In this document: positions 25,980-37,401 of the stretch, piece by piece | Layout of the letters: the number at the start of each line of letters is the position of its first letter | How positions within the stretch are numbered: the first letter of the stretch is position 1 | From: Marinobacterium jannaschii DSM 6295 | GTDB taxonomy: Bacteria > Pseudomonadota > Gammaproteobacteria > Pseudomonadales > Balneatricaceae | Assembly (NCBI RefSeq): GCF_000620085.1 | Contig: NZ_KK211064.1 | Span: forward strand, 1-64,000 | Length of the DNA: 64,000 nucleotides | Direction: 5' to 3' | Notes under the pieces: generated by a model | The model's input: the letters and a program-made list of their open reading frames with translations, nothing else | Databases searched by the model: none | What the model was told of the DNA's origin: nothing | Program-made: the position numbers and the translations under genes

Positions 25980-27524
25980 TTACCAGGTCTGTGTAGACTT
26001 GAACTTCTCGATGCCAGCCTTGAACTGAGCAGCAATTTCATCGTTGTAACTGCCGGACTCGTCCACTTTCGCCATCAGGTCTGCATACTCAGACTTGAAG
26101 TAAGCGATCAGGGCTTCTTCGAATGCACCGATTTTCTTCAGGTCAACGTCTTTCAGGTAACCTTCGTTGGCAGAGTACAAGCTCAGGCCCATCTCAGCGA
26201 CGGACATAGGCGCGTACTGCTTCTGCTTCATCAGCTCGGTTACAGCCTGACCATGCTCCAGCTGGTTACGCGTAGCGTCGTCCAGGTCAGAAGCGAACTG
26301 TGCGAATGCAGCCAGTTCACGGTACTGAGCCAGAGCCAGACGAATACCGCCACCCAGCTTCTTGATGATCTTAGTCTGAGCAGAACCACCTACACGGGAT
26401 ACGGACAGACCGGCGTTGATCGCCGGACGGATACCCGCATTGAACAGGTCAGTTTCCAGGAAGATCTGGCCATCAGTGATGGAGATAACGTTAGTTGGTA
26501 CGAACGCAGATACGTCGCCACCCTGGGTTTCGATGATCGGCAGTGCAGTCAGGGAACCTGTCTGGCCTTTCACTTCACCGTTAGTGAATTTTTCTACGTA
26601 TTCGGCGTTTACACGCGCAGAACGCTCCAGCAGACGGGAGTGTAGGTAGAAAACGTCACCCGGGTAAGCTTCACGACCTGGCGGACGGCGCAACAGCAGG
26701 GAGATCTGACGATATGCCCATGCCTGTTTTGTCAGATCATCATAGATGATCAGCGCGTCTTCACCGCGGTCACGGAAGTATTCGCCCATAGTACAACCGG
26801 AGTAAGGCGCCAGGTACTGCATAGAAGCAGGGTCTGAAGCACCGGCAGCAACAACAATGGTGTGATCCATTGCGCCGTGCTCTTCCAGCTTACGTACTAC
26901 GTTTGCAATAGTAGACTGCTTCTGACCAACAGCGACGTATACACATTTTACGCCAGTGCCTTTCTGGTTGATGATCGCATCAATTGCCAGGGCAGTTTTA
27001 CCAGTCTGACGGTCGCCGATAACCAGCTCACGCTGACCACGACCAACAGGTACCATTGCGTCTACTGCTTTGTAACCGATCTGTACAGGCTGATCTACAG
27101 ACTTACGTTCGATTACGCCAGGCGCTACTTTTTCAACAGCGTCTGTCAGTTTAGCTTCGATCGGGCCTTTGCCGTCGATCGGGTTACCCAGTGAATCGAC
27201 AACGCGACCACAAAGTTCCGGACCAACAGGTACTTCAAGGATACGGCCGGTGCAACGTGCAGTTGCGCCTTCTGCCAGGCCTGAAGCAGTACCCAGTACT
27301 ACAGCACCTACGGAATCACGCTCCAGGTTAAGAGCCATACCGTAAACGCCACCAGGGAATTCGATCATTTCCCCGTACATTACATCAGCCAGGCCGTGGA
27401 TGGTTACGATACCATCAGACACGCTGACTACAGTGCCCTCATTACGGGCTTCTGAAGACACATCCAGCTTTTCGATGCGCTTCTTGAGAATCTCGCTGAT
27501 CTCAGATGGATTCAGTTGCTGCAT
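25980..27524 (-). CDS. atpA: ATP synthase F1 alpha subunit
   Basis: 514 residues. Walker A is GDRQTGKTA; the arginine finger region is [10 protein letters not shown]. It provides the non-catalytic nucleotide sites of F1. Start ATG at 27524, 14 nt after atpH. Confidence 0.99.
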   Translation of the reverse strand: MQQLNPSEISEILKKRIEKLDVSSEARNEGTVVSVSDGIVTIHGLADVMYGEMIEFPGGVYGMALNLERDSVGAVVLGTASGLAEGATARCTGRILEVPVGPELCGRVVDSLGNPIDGKGPIEAKLTDAVEKVAPGVIERKSVDQPVQIGYKAVDAMVPVGRGQRELVIGDRQTGKTALAIDAIINQKGTGVKCVYVAVGQKQSTIANVVRKLEEHGAMDHTIVVAAGASDPASMQYLAPYSGCTMGEYFRDRGEDALIIYDDLTKQAWAYRQISLLLRRPPGREAYPGDVFYLHSRLLERSARVNAEYVEKFTNGEVKGQTGSLTALPIIETQGGDVSAFVPTNVISITDGQIFLETDLFNAGIRPAINAGLSVSRVGGSAQTKIIKKLGGGIRLALAQYRELAAFAQFASDLDDATRNQLEHGQAVTELMKQKQYAPMSVAEMGLSLYSANEGYLKDVDLKKIGAFEEALIAYFKSEYADLMAKVDESGSYNDEIAAQFKAGIEKFKSTQTW

Positions 27525-27538
27525 GCTTTTTATTCCCC

Positions 27539-28075
27539 TCAGGAATTCATCGCTTCGGCCAACTTCGCGAGTCGCGCGCGAACGGAGCCGTCGATCACCA
27601 GGTCATCGGTGCGTACTACTACACCACCCAGGATAGATTTATCTACCTGAGCAATGAGTGACACTTCGCAACCTAGTTTTTTGCTCAGTGCCTGAGTAAG
27701 TTTCTGTTCCTGCTCGTCTGCCAAGGCGAAAGCGGTAGTCACTTCAATATCCAGTGACTGCTCGCGGCTCGCTTTCAGCTTGTCGAACTGAGAAGCAACT
27801 TCCGGCAAAACCGACAGACGTTTGTTATCTGCCAGCAGCTTAAGGAAGTTAATACCCGCTTCGTCAGCCTTTTCTCCGCACAGATCAACCATAACTTCTG
27901 CTTTCTGCGCATCAGTCAGAGACGGTGTACCCAGTACACGGGCTACAGTCTCATCCTGTACCGCAGCAGCAGCCAGGTTAAGCATTACGGACCACTGATC
28001 GAGGCTTCCCTTATCCGCGGCAAACTCAAAAGCAGCCTTGGTGTAAGGTCGAGCGACGGTGTTGACTTCAGCCAT
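27539..28075 (-). CDS. atpH: ATP synthase F1 delta subunit
   Basis: 178 residues, all-helical N-terminal half ([17 protein letters not shown]) and the conserved C-terminal [24 protein letters not shown]. It joins F1 to the peripheral stalk. Confidence 0.98.
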   Translation of the reverse strand: MAEVNTVARPYTKAAFEFAADKGSLDQWSVMLNLAAAAVQDETVARVLGTPSLTDAQKAEVMVDLCGEKADEAGINFLKLLADNKRLSVLPEVASQFDKLKASREQSLDIEVTTAFALADEQEQKLTQALSKKLGCEVSLIAQVDKSILGGVVVRTDDLVIDGSVRARLAKLAEAMNS

Positions 28076-28089
28076 CGTTTATTCCTCGC

Positions 28090-28560
28090 TTAAAGCTCAG
28101 CGGCCAGTTTTTCAACAAGCTTGCCGTGTGCTTTTTCGTCGATGGAAGCTTCCAGAACTTTTTCAGCACCAGCCAGTGCCAGCGCCGCTACCTGAGAGCG
28201 CAGCTGTTCACGAGCCTGATTGATTTCCTGATCCAGTTCCGCCTGAGCAGCAGTTTTAACGCGACCAGCTTCGTCGGAAGCCTGTTCTTTGGCTTCGTCG
28301 ATGATCTGGTTAGCACGCTTGTTAGCCTGCTCAATGATGGCGGCTGCTTCTTCTTTGCTCTTACGCAGATCAGCAGCGGCCTTCTCTTTAGCCAGCTGCA
28401 GGTCGCGCTCAGCACGATCAGCAGCGTCCAGGCCTTCAGCAATCTTCTGCTTACGTTCTGCCAGTGCGGCCGTAATAGGCGGCCATACGTACTTCATGCA
28501 GAACCAAACAAAAATTGCGAACGCGATGACCTGACCAATGATGGTGAGATTGATATTCAC
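28090..28560 (-). CDS. atpF: ATP synthase Fo subunit b
   Basis: 156 residues. One N-terminal membrane segment ([20 protein letters not shown] region) is followed by a long charged, Ala/Glu/Lys-rich helix that dimerises as the peripheral stalk. Confidence 0.98.
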   Translation of the reverse strand: MNINLTIIGQVIAFAIFVWFCMKYVWPPITAALAERKQKIAEGLDAADRAERDLQLAKEKAAADLRKSKEEAAAIIEQANKRANQIIDEAKEQASDEAGRVKTAAQAELDQEINQAREQLRSQVAALALAGAEKVLEASIDEKAHGKLVEKLAAEL

Positions 28561-28635
28561 GCCATTAACCCTCGCAGTTGTCGTACAAACAAGTAGCTCC
28601 TCGCCTCAGAGGGAGGAGGTTACATATCTACTTTA

Positions 28636-28893
<258 letters not shown>

Positions 28894-28954
28894 TTAATTA
28901 ACTAAAAGTTTGAGGTTTAAGAAAAACTTGTTTATCAGATTAAGACGCGTCAGA

Positions 28955-30224
<1,270 letters not shown>

Positions 30225-30421
30225 CCCGACTGACCTCAGTTTTCTGCCCCTATTCAGCGCATAAGCATCCGAATAGCGTGCAGATTATATGAGCTAACTG
30301 GAGGCGAAACAACCAGCTAAATAGGTATTTGCACTAATGTAGTAAAGTGAGGGTAAAACGGTTTGCGACAAGCGTCCTACCAATCCGATTTCAGGGCTGC
30401 ACAGCGAGGTGCCAAAGCGCT

Positions 30422-31315
30422 TCAGCTCAGCTGCCTCAGCAGGACTTCCAGCATTTCAGCATTTTCATAGGCAATCGTTATTTTACCTTTGCCTTTGGCG
30501 TTCTCACTGATTTTCACCTGCGTCGCTAACTGCTTCGACAGTGAATTCTCCCACTCTTTGAAGTCAGCCCGTGGAGCTGGCTTCTCCGGCGCCGGGTTGC
30601 TTTTGGCAGCCTGGATCTTTTTCACAAAAGCTTCGGTCTGGCGCACAGACATCCCTTTGGCAACCACCTGGCGGGCGGCATCGATCTGACTTTCGTCCAG
30701 AGCCAACAGGGCCCGGGCATGTCCCATCTCCAGATCGCCATACTCAAGCAGTTTACGCACGTCCTGCTGCAGGTTGAGCAGGCGCAGCAGATTGGTTACC
30801 GCCGAACGGGATTTCCCCACCGCCTGTGCCACTTCAAGCTGGGTCAGTTCAAACTCACTCTGCAGTCGTTGCAGCGCCAGTGCTTCTTCGATGGGATTAA
30901 GGTTCTCACGCTGTATATTTTCGATCAGCGCCATGGCGATGGCCGCTTCATCAGGGACATCCCTTACCACCGCCGGGATATCCGTCAGCCCGGCCATCTG
31001 GCTTGCCCGCCAGCGACGTTCACCGGCGATGATCTCATACTGACCTTCTGCCACGGGCCTGACCACAATGGGCTGCATCACCCCCTGGACTTTAATCGAG
31101 TCGCTCAGCTCTTCCAGTGCCTGAGGCTCAAGGTCACGGCGAGGCTGGTATTTACCACGCTGAATACAGTCAAGATCGAGGTGTACCAGGGCACCGTCAC
31201 GCACTTCAGCGGCGCTATCTGCCGCGATGGGGGTCGACAGTTCAGGCGCTGTATCCTCGACTCCGGACAAAAGTGCATCCAGGCCCCGTCCCAGGCCTCG
31301 TTTCTTCACTGCCAT
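30422..31315 (-). CDS. parB: Chromosome-partitioning protein ParB
   Basis: 297 residues. The ParB/Srx CTPase domain has YQPRRDLEPQALEELSDSI and GERRWRASQMAG. A helix-turn-helix follows (QLEVAQAVGKSRSAVTNLLRLL), then a C-terminal dimerisation domain. It binds parS, loads as a CTP clamp and spreads. Its likely targets in this window are the TTTCACGTGAAA palindromes at 48.0-50.2 kb. It starts one base after the parA stop. Confidence 0.98.
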   Translation of the reverse strand: MAVKKRGLGRGLDALLSGVEDTAPELSTPIAADSAAEVRDGALVHLDLDCIQRGKYQPRRDLEPQALEELSDSIKVQGVMQPIVVRPVAEGQYEIIAGERRWRASQMAGLTDIPAVVRDVPDEAAIAMALIENIQRENLNPIEEALALQRLQSEFELTQLEVAQAVGKSRSAVTNLLRLLNLQQDVRKLLEYGDLEMGHARALLALDESQIDAARQVVAKGMSVRQTEAFVKKIQAAKSNPAPEKPAPRADFKEWENSLSKQLATQVKISENAKGKGKITIAYENAEMLEVLLRQLS

Positions 31316-31316
31316 C

Positions 31317-32111
31317 TTAAGCTTCCTGTAATACTTCGTTTTTCGCCTGGCGGCTGCGGCGAATCAGTTCACCGGCCAGCGCCAGGTAGGCAACAGCGCC
31401 GCGGGAATTTTTATCATAAAGCAGCGCCGGCAGGCCATGGCTGGGCGCTTCAGCCAGGCGTACATTGCGGGGAATGACGGTGCGATAGACCTTTTCCCCG
31501 AAATACTCCAGCAGGTGATCAGAGACATCTTTTGTCAGGCTCATGCGCGGATCAAACATGGTACGCAGTATGCCTTCGATCTTAAGCTCAGGATTCAGGC
31601 GCTGATTGATCTTATTAATAGTCCCCACCAGGGCGGAGATACCTTCCAGGGCGTAGTATTCGCATTGCATAGGAATAATAACGCCACTGCTGGCTGCCAG
31701 CGCATTGACGGTGAGCAGATTGAGTGACGGCGGATTATCGATCAGCACATATTCATACTCTTCGATAATCGGCTGCAGTGCCATCTTCAGCCGGAACTCC
31801 CGCCGCGGCATCTGCAACAGTTCGACTTCAGCAGCGGTCAGGTCACCATTGGAACCGATCAGGTCATAACCGGCCGGACAATTACTGATACGAGTCTCGA
31901 CCGCACTGGCCTGATCGGTCAGCAGTTCGTAAACGGATCCTTCCAGTGTATGTTTATCCACACCACTTCCCATTGTGGCGTTACCCTGTGGATCCATATC
32001 GATCAGCAGCACCCGCTTTTTCGTAACAGCCAGCGAGGCAGCCAGATTTACGCAGGTGGTCGTTTTACCCACACCACCCTTCTGGTTGGTGATCGTCAGG
32101 ATTTTAGCCAC
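31317..32111 (-). CDS. parA: Chromosome-partitioning ATPase ParA (Soj)
   Basis: 264 residues. The deviant Walker A is KGGVGKTT (residues 11-18), followed by LLIDMDPQGNATMG and VLIDNPPSLNLLT. It is a short, chromosomal-type ParA with no N-terminal DNA-binding extension. It works with ParB to move origins apart. It overlaps tightly with rsmG (2-nt gap) and parB. Confidence 0.98.
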   Translation of the reverse strand: MAKILTITNQKGGVGKTTTCVNLAASLAVTKKRVLLIDMDPQGNATMGSGVDKHTLEGSVYELLTDQASAVETRISNCPAGYDLIGSNGDLTAAEVELLQMPRREFRLKMALQPIIEEYEYVLIDNPPSLNLLTVNALAASSGVIIPMQCEYYALEGISALVGTINKINQRLNPELKIEGILRTMFDPRMSLTKDVSDHLLEYFGEKVYRTVIPRNVRLAEAPSHGLPALLYDKNSRGAVAYLALAGELIRRSRQAKNEVLQEA

Positions 32112-32113
32112 GG

Positions 32114-32746
32114 TCAGATTCTCCCAAGAATCAGCAGATGCCGCTCCCCTTCTGTTTCAGGAACATCCAGAGGGTGGCATTGTTTCAGCTCGTAGCCGGC
32201 AGGCAGTTCTGCCAGCTCGCTGTCAGGATACAGTCCTTTCATTGCAAGAAAAACACCATCCTGATGGCACAGTGGACCGGTCCACTGGATCATTTGCTGC
32301 AGTGAAGCAAAAGCGCGGGAGATCACCTGCTGGAATGGCTCAACCCGGTACTCTTCCAGGCGGGTATGTACCACGGTCAGGTTCTCGAGCCCGAGTTCCA
32401 GCTTGACCTGATTCTGGAAGCGGGTCTTTTTACCGTTACTGTCGAGTGTAGTCACCGCCAGCTCGGGTCGACAGATCGCCAGAGGAATTCCCGGCAGGCC
32501 CGGCCCGCTGCCAACGTCGATAATCGGCAGCTCCGAAACGAATGGCAGTATCGACAGGCTATCCAGCAGGTGACGGCTGACCATCTCCTGCGGGTCACGC
32601 ACCGCAGTCAGGTTATAGGCCTTATTCCACTTGATCAGCAGCGCCAGGTAATCCAGCAGCTTGTCGATCTGCTGCTGACTGATGTCGAGGTTCATCCGGG
32701 AGATGCCCCGGGTCAGTTGTGTTGCCAGTGTTGGATCCAGCGTCAT
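32114..32746 (-). CDS. rsmG: 16S rRNA (guanine527-N7)-methyltransferase
   Basis: 210 residues. SAM-binding region IIDVGSGPGLPGIPLAI and the conserved NLTAVRDPQEMVSRHLLDSL are present. It methylates G527 of 16S rRNA. The ATG overlaps the mnmG stop (TAATG), so translation is coupled. Confidence 0.98.
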   Translation of the reverse strand: MTLDPTLATQLTRGISRMNLDISQQQIDKLLDYLALLIKWNKAYNLTAVRDPQEMVSRHLLDSLSILPFVSELPIIDVGSGPGLPGIPLAICRPELAVTTLDSNGKKTRFQNQVKLELGLENLTVVHTRLEEYRVEPFQQVISRAFASLQQMIQWTGPLCHQDGVFLAMKGLYPDSELAELPAGYELKQCHPLDVPETEGERHLLILGRI

Positions 32747-34641
32747 TAACCTGTTGCCTTCTGCTGTTTGTCTGCCAATTGACGTTTTTTAAGATTGACC
32801 AGCAGCAATGACAGCGCAGCCGGCGTCATGCCCTGAATACGTGAAGCCTGGGCAATGGTTGCCGGGCGAATCTCTTCCAGCTTGCTGGTCAGTTCATTCG
32901 ACAGACCACTTACCTGCTGGTAATTGAAATCGGCTGGCAGCGGCGTATTTTCCTGGCGTCGCAGCTGCTCGATCTCATCTTTCTGGCGATCGATATAGCC
33001 GGCATATTTAAACTGGATCTCAACCTGTTCAGCGACCTGGGGATTTTCCACTGCCTCCCCCTTCAGGGCCGCGACATCCGGATAGCTCAGTTCCGGCCGC
33101 TTCAGCAGATCCGCCAGATTATATTCCCGGCTCAGCGGCGTCTTCAGCTTTGCATTCAGCTGCTCGGCGGCTTCAGTGGCCGGCTGAATCCAGGTCTCTT
33201 GCAGACGCTGTTGTTCGCGTTCGATCTGTTCACGTTTTTCGCAGAACTGGCGCCAGCGCGCTTCGCCGACCAGTCCCAGCTGATAACCTTTCTCAGTCAG
33301 GCGCAGGTCAGCATTGTCTTCACGCAGGATCAGGCGGTATTCGGCACGGCTGGTAAACATCCGGTAGGGCTCAGAAGTGCCCAGAGTAATCAGGTCATCC
33401 ACCAGTACGCCGATATAGGCTTCATCGCGGCGTGGGTACCAGGCTTCTTTGCCCTGGGCCCGGGCCGCCGCATTGTAACCCGCGAGTAATCCCTGGGCTG
33501 CCGCTTCTTCATAGCCGGTGGTACCGTTGATCTGACCGGCGAAAAACAGGCCGCTGATATGTTTGGTTTCCAGCGTATGTTTCAGATCCTGGGGATTGAA
33601 GAAATCGTACTCGATGGCATAGCCCGGACGGGTGATATGGGCATTTTCAAAACCCCGGATCGAACGTACCGCGGCCAGCTGAATATCAAACGGCAGGCTG
33701 GTTGATATGCCGTTGGGATAAAGCTCATGGGTGGTTAAACCTTCCGGTTCGACAAACACCTGATGCTGGTTCTTGTCCGCGAAGCGCATGATCTTATCTT
33801 CGACGGAGGGGCAGTAACGCGGACCGGCACCATCGATCACCCCGGTATAGAGTGGCGAGCGGTCAAGGCCGCTGCGCAGAATCTCATGGGTACGTTCATT
33901 GGTGTGAGTGATGTAGCAACTGATCTGCTGCGGCTGCTCCGCTGCTGATCCCATGTAGGACATCAACGGCGTCGGCGTATCTCCGGGCTGTTCCTGCATC
34001 AGTGAGAAGTCAACGCTGCGAGCGTCGATACGCGGAGGCGTTCCGGTCTTCAGGCGTTCAACGCGCAGGGGAAGCTCACGCAAACGATCAGCCAGCGCGA
34101 CAGAAGGAGGGTCTCCCGCCCTACCTGCCGCATGGTTTTCCAGTCCGATATGGATTTTACCGGCGAGGAAGGTGCCTGCTGTCAAAATGACCGACTCGGC
34201 ATGAAAACGGATACCGGTCTGGGTCACCACTCCCCTGATGCGATCGCCCTCGATAATCAGGTCGTCGGCAGATTGCTGGAATAAAACCAGGTTCTCCTGA
34301 TTTTCAAGGATATGTCGGATTGCCGCCTTGTAGAGAATCCGGTCAGCCTGAGCCCGGGTTGCTCTGACGGCCGGGCCTTTGCGTGAGTTCAGAACCCTGA
34401 ACTGAATACCACCGCGGTCTGTTGCCCGTGCCATGGCACCATCGAGTGCATCAACTTCTTTCACCAGATGACTTTTGCCAATACCACCGATAGCCGGATT
34501 ACATGACATCTGCCCGAGTGTTTCGATGTTGTGAGTCAGCAGTAATGTCTGTGCGCCCATGCGTGCAGCTGCCAGGGCAGCCTCGGTTCCTGCATGACCA
34601 CCACCAATGACGATGACGTCAAATCGGCTTGGGTAATCCAC
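32746..34641 (-). CDS. mnmG: tRNA uridine 5-carboxymethylaminomethyl modification enzyme MnmG (GidA)
   Basis: 631 residues. FAD-binding [17 protein letters not shown] lies near the N-terminus, followed by [23 protein letters not shown]. The helical MnmE-binding C-terminus includes YAGYIDRQ and [12 protein letters not shown]. With MnmE it modifies wobble U34 of certain tRNAs. It starts at GTG 34641 after GAGG. In E. coli and relatives oriC lies just upstream of this gene. Confidence 0.98.
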   Translation of the reverse strand: MDYPSRFDVIVIGGGHAGTEAALAAARMGAQTLLLTHNIETLGQMSCNPAIGGIGKSHLVKEVDALDGAMARATDRGGIQFRVLNSRKGPAVRATRAQADRILYKAAIRHILENQENLVLFQQSADDLIIEGDRIRGVVTQTGIRFHAESVILTAGTFLAGKIHIGLENHAAGRAGDPPSVALADRLRELPLRVERLKTGTPPRIDARSVDFSLMQEQPGDTPTPLMSYMGSAAEQPQQISCYITHTNERTHEILRSGLDRSPLYTGVIDGAGPRYCPSVEDKIMRFADKNQHQVFVEPEGLTTHELYPNGISTSLPFDIQLAAVRSIRGFENAHITRPGYAIEYDFFNPQDLKHTLETKHISGLFFAGQINGTTGYEEAAAQGLLAGYNAAARAQGKEAWYPRRDEAYIGVLVDDLITLGTSEPYRMFTSRAEYRLILREDNADLRLTEKGYQLGLVGEARWRQFCEKREQIEREQQRLQETWIQPATEAAEQLNAKLKTPLSREYNLADLLKRPELSYPDVAALKGEAVENPQVAEQVEIQFKYAGYIDRQKDEIEQLRRQENTPLPADFNYQQVSGLSNELTSKLEEIRPATIAQASRIQGMTPAALSLLLVNLKKRQLADKQQKATG

Positions 34642-35411
34642 GCCTCTACCTCGTTTATAAATTCAGAAGACTTCCCGGAATCGGGAGAGAACAAAAAGGG
34701 AGCTGATTATACCTCTCTCTAAGCAACGAGGGAATGGTACAAAATTTGTACAGTGTCAGACTGAATGACTTTCTCTCTGTCTAACCTGATAAAAATATAT
34801 AAGAAGAATATATATAAAGATCTTTTGTTATTGTTTGTTATTAATAGGCTTGCCCCTTTCTGTGTCTATCCTAATAAAATCCTTATAAAACATGAATTTA
34901 TCAGGAACCAAACTATGTAAAGAAGGTGCGGACCCGTGGTGTTCTGCCTTGGTATAAGCTGTCTATAAAGAGGCGGGTTATCCATAGGCCAATCTGTCCA
35001 CACGGTTATCCCGGGGTTACTTAACCTCAGGCTGACACCTTATCCATAGGATATACCGGACGGGAATTTGCCAACGGATTGGGCCTGATTCCCTGTACAG
35101 ATAACAGCGGTACCTGTGTGTAAGCTTGGGGTTGATTGTGAATCAAATGCTATACACAATCATAACGATGGGAATGGGAAGCTTTAAGGCCTGATTGTCA
35201 AGGTCATCCACAGCGGCTATACCGGAAGGTTGATCCACTGCCCTGTGTAATTATAGTTTTATTATATATATCAATTAGATAGATGGTTATATATTCGGTT
35301 GATTAGCTGTCAATAAGTGTAATCCGGATTAATCATAATAGGTGGATAAGTAGTGGAAAAGCGGGGATAAACCGCTGTGCGTAAGTCTGCCACTCAGGTG
35401 AAAGGGAGCTT
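34642..35411. other. Candidate oriC segment A, upstream of mnmG
   Basis: This 770-bp gene-free stretch has an AT-rich run (34787-34845) containing GATCTTTTGTTAT, which fits the E. coli 13-mer (34819-34831). It is followed by near-consensus DnaA boxes: TTATCCATA at 34978 and 35040, CTATACACA at 35150, TCATCCACA at 35203, and the reverse of TTATCCACC at 35341. The layout (AT-rich side next to mnmG, boxes after) resembles E. coli oriC. No box is perfect. A near-palindrome of two 7-bp arms, GTACAAA/TTTGTAC, lies at 34737-34751. The segment may be the origin or an evolutionary remnant of it. Confidence 0.5.
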
Positions 35412-36260
35412 TTGAGTCAAATGCTGCTCAGACAGTGGGTAAGTTTTTTTTCGATTTCTTTGTGGATAACACTGAGTGGCTGCAGTACTTCAATGCCCTC
35501 TTCCACTTCGGATACACAACAGCTTTTACTGGTCCCTCCCCCACTGGATCAGTTCGGCTTCGAGGCCGGTCGACTGGAAACCGCGGATCTGGACTGGATC
35601 GCCGTGATGCCGCCGCAACAGCCCTTAACGGCGCTGCGGGTCTATATCGAGGGAGATCTTTCATTCTGGAACCTCGAAATACCGCGTATTGCGCCTTTCT
35701 CTCTGGCCTACAGGTTATTCCTGACGGATCCTTCGCCACAGAAAATCTATCTGGGAAATATCTGTAACAGCCCCTTCAGTGATCGCTGGTGTCGCAGCTA
35801 CTATCAGGAACAGCCCAGGTTCGGGGCCGCTTCTGTCCGCGCTATGCGTCAGGCACTGACATCATTGCAAGGACGCTACGGAGAGATAGGTTTTGAGCTG
35901 ATCGGAACTTACGACGGTGGTGCGCTGGCAATGTTGACGGCAGCGCAGGACCATCGCGTGACCGCGGTGCGGACGCTGTTTGCACCACTGGATTTCGAAA
36001 AGATGTCGGCTATCAATAATGTCCGGCCGATGATCGCCGGTCCCGAGCAGTTTTATCATCTGCTACAGCGGCTTCCCCAGCTACACTGGTTCGAGGTTGG
36101 GGACGATCTAATGCCGGAGGTGGTTGCGGCTGCTTACGCGGACAGGTATCGGGATCGCAGTTGTCTCAGGATCAGGGTAATCACCCGTGGCGGAGACTGG
36201 ACCTGGTGGGCACGGCAGTGGCCGACCTTGTTGTCTGATATTCCCTGGTGCCAGTCGTAA
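35412..36260 (+). CDS. Lipoprotein of the alpha/beta-hydrolase type lacking the serine nucleophile
   Basis: 282 residues. A signal peptide ends in a lipobox (TLSGCS, lipidated Cys about 24). The body matches a family of small lipoprotein alpha/beta hydrolases (LRVYIEGDLSFW; YLGNICNSPFSDRWC; ELIGTYDGGALAMLTAA). At the nucleophile elbow, where relatives have GYSGGGA, this protein has GTYDGGA, so the serine is replaced. A start at the TTG 35412, after AAAGGGAGC, is likely. The gene sits between two DnaA-box segments and is transcribed away from mnmG. Enzyme activity is doubtful; a binding role is possible. Confidence 0.7.
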   Translation: MSQMLLRQWVSFFSISLWITLSGCSTSMPSSTSDTQQLLLVPPPLDQFGFEAGRLETADLDWIAVMPPQQPLTALRVYIEGDLSFWNLEIPRIAPFSLAYRLFLTDPSPQKIYLGNICNSPFSDRWCRSYYQEQPRFGAASVRAMRQALTSLQGRYGEIGFELIGTYDGGALAMLTAAQDHRVTAVRTLFAPLDFEKMSAINNVRPMIAGPEQFYHLLQRLPQLHWFEVGDDLMPEVVAAAYADRYRDRSCLRIRVITRGGDWTWWARQWPTLLSDIPWCQS

Positions 36261-36952
36261 TCAGGTTATGCACAGTGGGCCGGCTGTTTGAGTCAGAACA
36301 GCTCTGGGCGGAACCGCTACTGTTGGCTTGGATATCTGGGTTCAATGTGTATAAAAATAGTTGTTTGTAATCATAATGTTACTGATTATTCTCATCAGAT
36401 TTTCCGTCATGGAGCGCTTATTCCAGGGTTGCTTGCCCTGTGTTAATAACATGATGGGATTTACTCCCCCATCTTTTTACACATAATTCACATAGTTATG
36501 CACAGGGTTCTGTCTCAGAACGGTAATGGCAGTAACATCAGGCAAAGCATGGCAGCGCCCGCCAGTGAGATCAGGGGAAAGCTAAATCTGGAATCCATAG
36601 TTCGATGCTCCTTGAGATGATTACTCGACCATATCGGGTAACAGATTTAAATGCAAATAAATATCAATTAGATTTAGATTTGCGCTGCTTAGCCGATCCT
36701 GCTGTCTCACTGAGCAAGGGATCATTTTAATCTGTCAGCATTTCATCCGGACCTTCGCTGCCCGTCACCTTTTATTCACAGTCCGCTCTGAAAGTCTGGG
36801 TTCCGCTCCTGCCCTGTATTTCTGCTCAGTGCCGTCAGACGCTGTTGCTGTTTATCCACATCGGGTATGACCGGAGCTGATATCCACAAAAAAGGCCTGC
36901 TGTCATATGCTGGCAGCAGGCCCTTGGGTGCAGCGGTTGTGGATAGTTAAGA
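36261..36952. other. DnaA-box cluster, candidate oriC segment B
   Basis: In 690 gene-free bp there are five perfect TTATNCACA boxes: 36266-36274, 36346-36354 (reverse), 36496-36504, 36772-36780 and 36852-36860. Two single-mismatch boxes follow at 36880-36888 and 36938-36946 (reverse). Between them is an AT-rich run at about 36635-36683 that could unwind. The number of perfect boxes is the highest in the window, making this the strongest site for DnaA binding. Whether it is the origin itself or part of an origin with segment A cannot be settled by reading. Confidence 0.6.
36888..36922 (-). terminator. Terminator after trxC
   Basis: On the reverse strand GGCCTGCTG (36922-36914), an 11-nt loop and CAGCAGGCC (36902-36894) form a perfect stem followed by six Ts. 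It ends the mnmE-trxC transcript and sits among the DnaA boxes. Confidence 0.92.
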
Positions 36953-37390
36953 TCAGAGGCTGATACCCTGCTGCAGCAGCCACTGTTTAAGCTGTGCCAG
37001 AGGAACGGCTCCGTTCAGTCGTGCCACCTCTTGGCCCTGCCGGAACAGGATCAGGGTCGGAATGGAGCGGATCTGCCACTGTGCGGCAATGGCCTGTTGT
37101 GCTTCGGTATCCAGTTTGGCGAGTCGAAGATGGGGTTCAAACTGCTGCGCCGCCTGGTTGAAGACCGGTGCAAACTGCTGACAGGGACCACACCAGCTGG
37201 CCCAGCAATCGACCAGTACCGGAATATCATTCTTAGCGAGAGTGGCGCTTATATTTGCTGCTGTGATATCGAGCGGCTTGCCTGTGAATATCACCTGCTT
37301 GCATTTGCCACATTTCGGGCCATCGCCCAGTCGTTCTTCCGGCAGACGGTTGCTCACCTGGCAGTGTGGACAACTGATATTGATAGCCAT
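36953..37390 (-). CDS. trxC: Thioredoxin 2
   Basis: 145 residues. An N-terminal zinc site (CPHC at 7-10, CGKC at 27-30) is followed by a thioredoxin fold with active site WASWCGPCQ and the cis-Pro loop RSIPTLILF. The zinc module distinguishes TrxC from TrxA. It reduces protein disulfides in the cytoplasm. It follows mnmE by 11 bp in the same direction. Confidence 0.96.
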   Translation of the reverse strand: MAINISCPHCQVSNRLPEERLGDGPKCGKCKQVIFTGKPLDITAANISATLAKNDIPVLVDCWASWCGPCQQFAPVFNQAAQQFEPHLRLAKLDTEAQQAIAAQWQIRSIPTLILFRQGQEVARLNGAVPLAQLKQWLLQQGISL

Positions 37391-37401
37391 TCGAACTCTC
37401 C

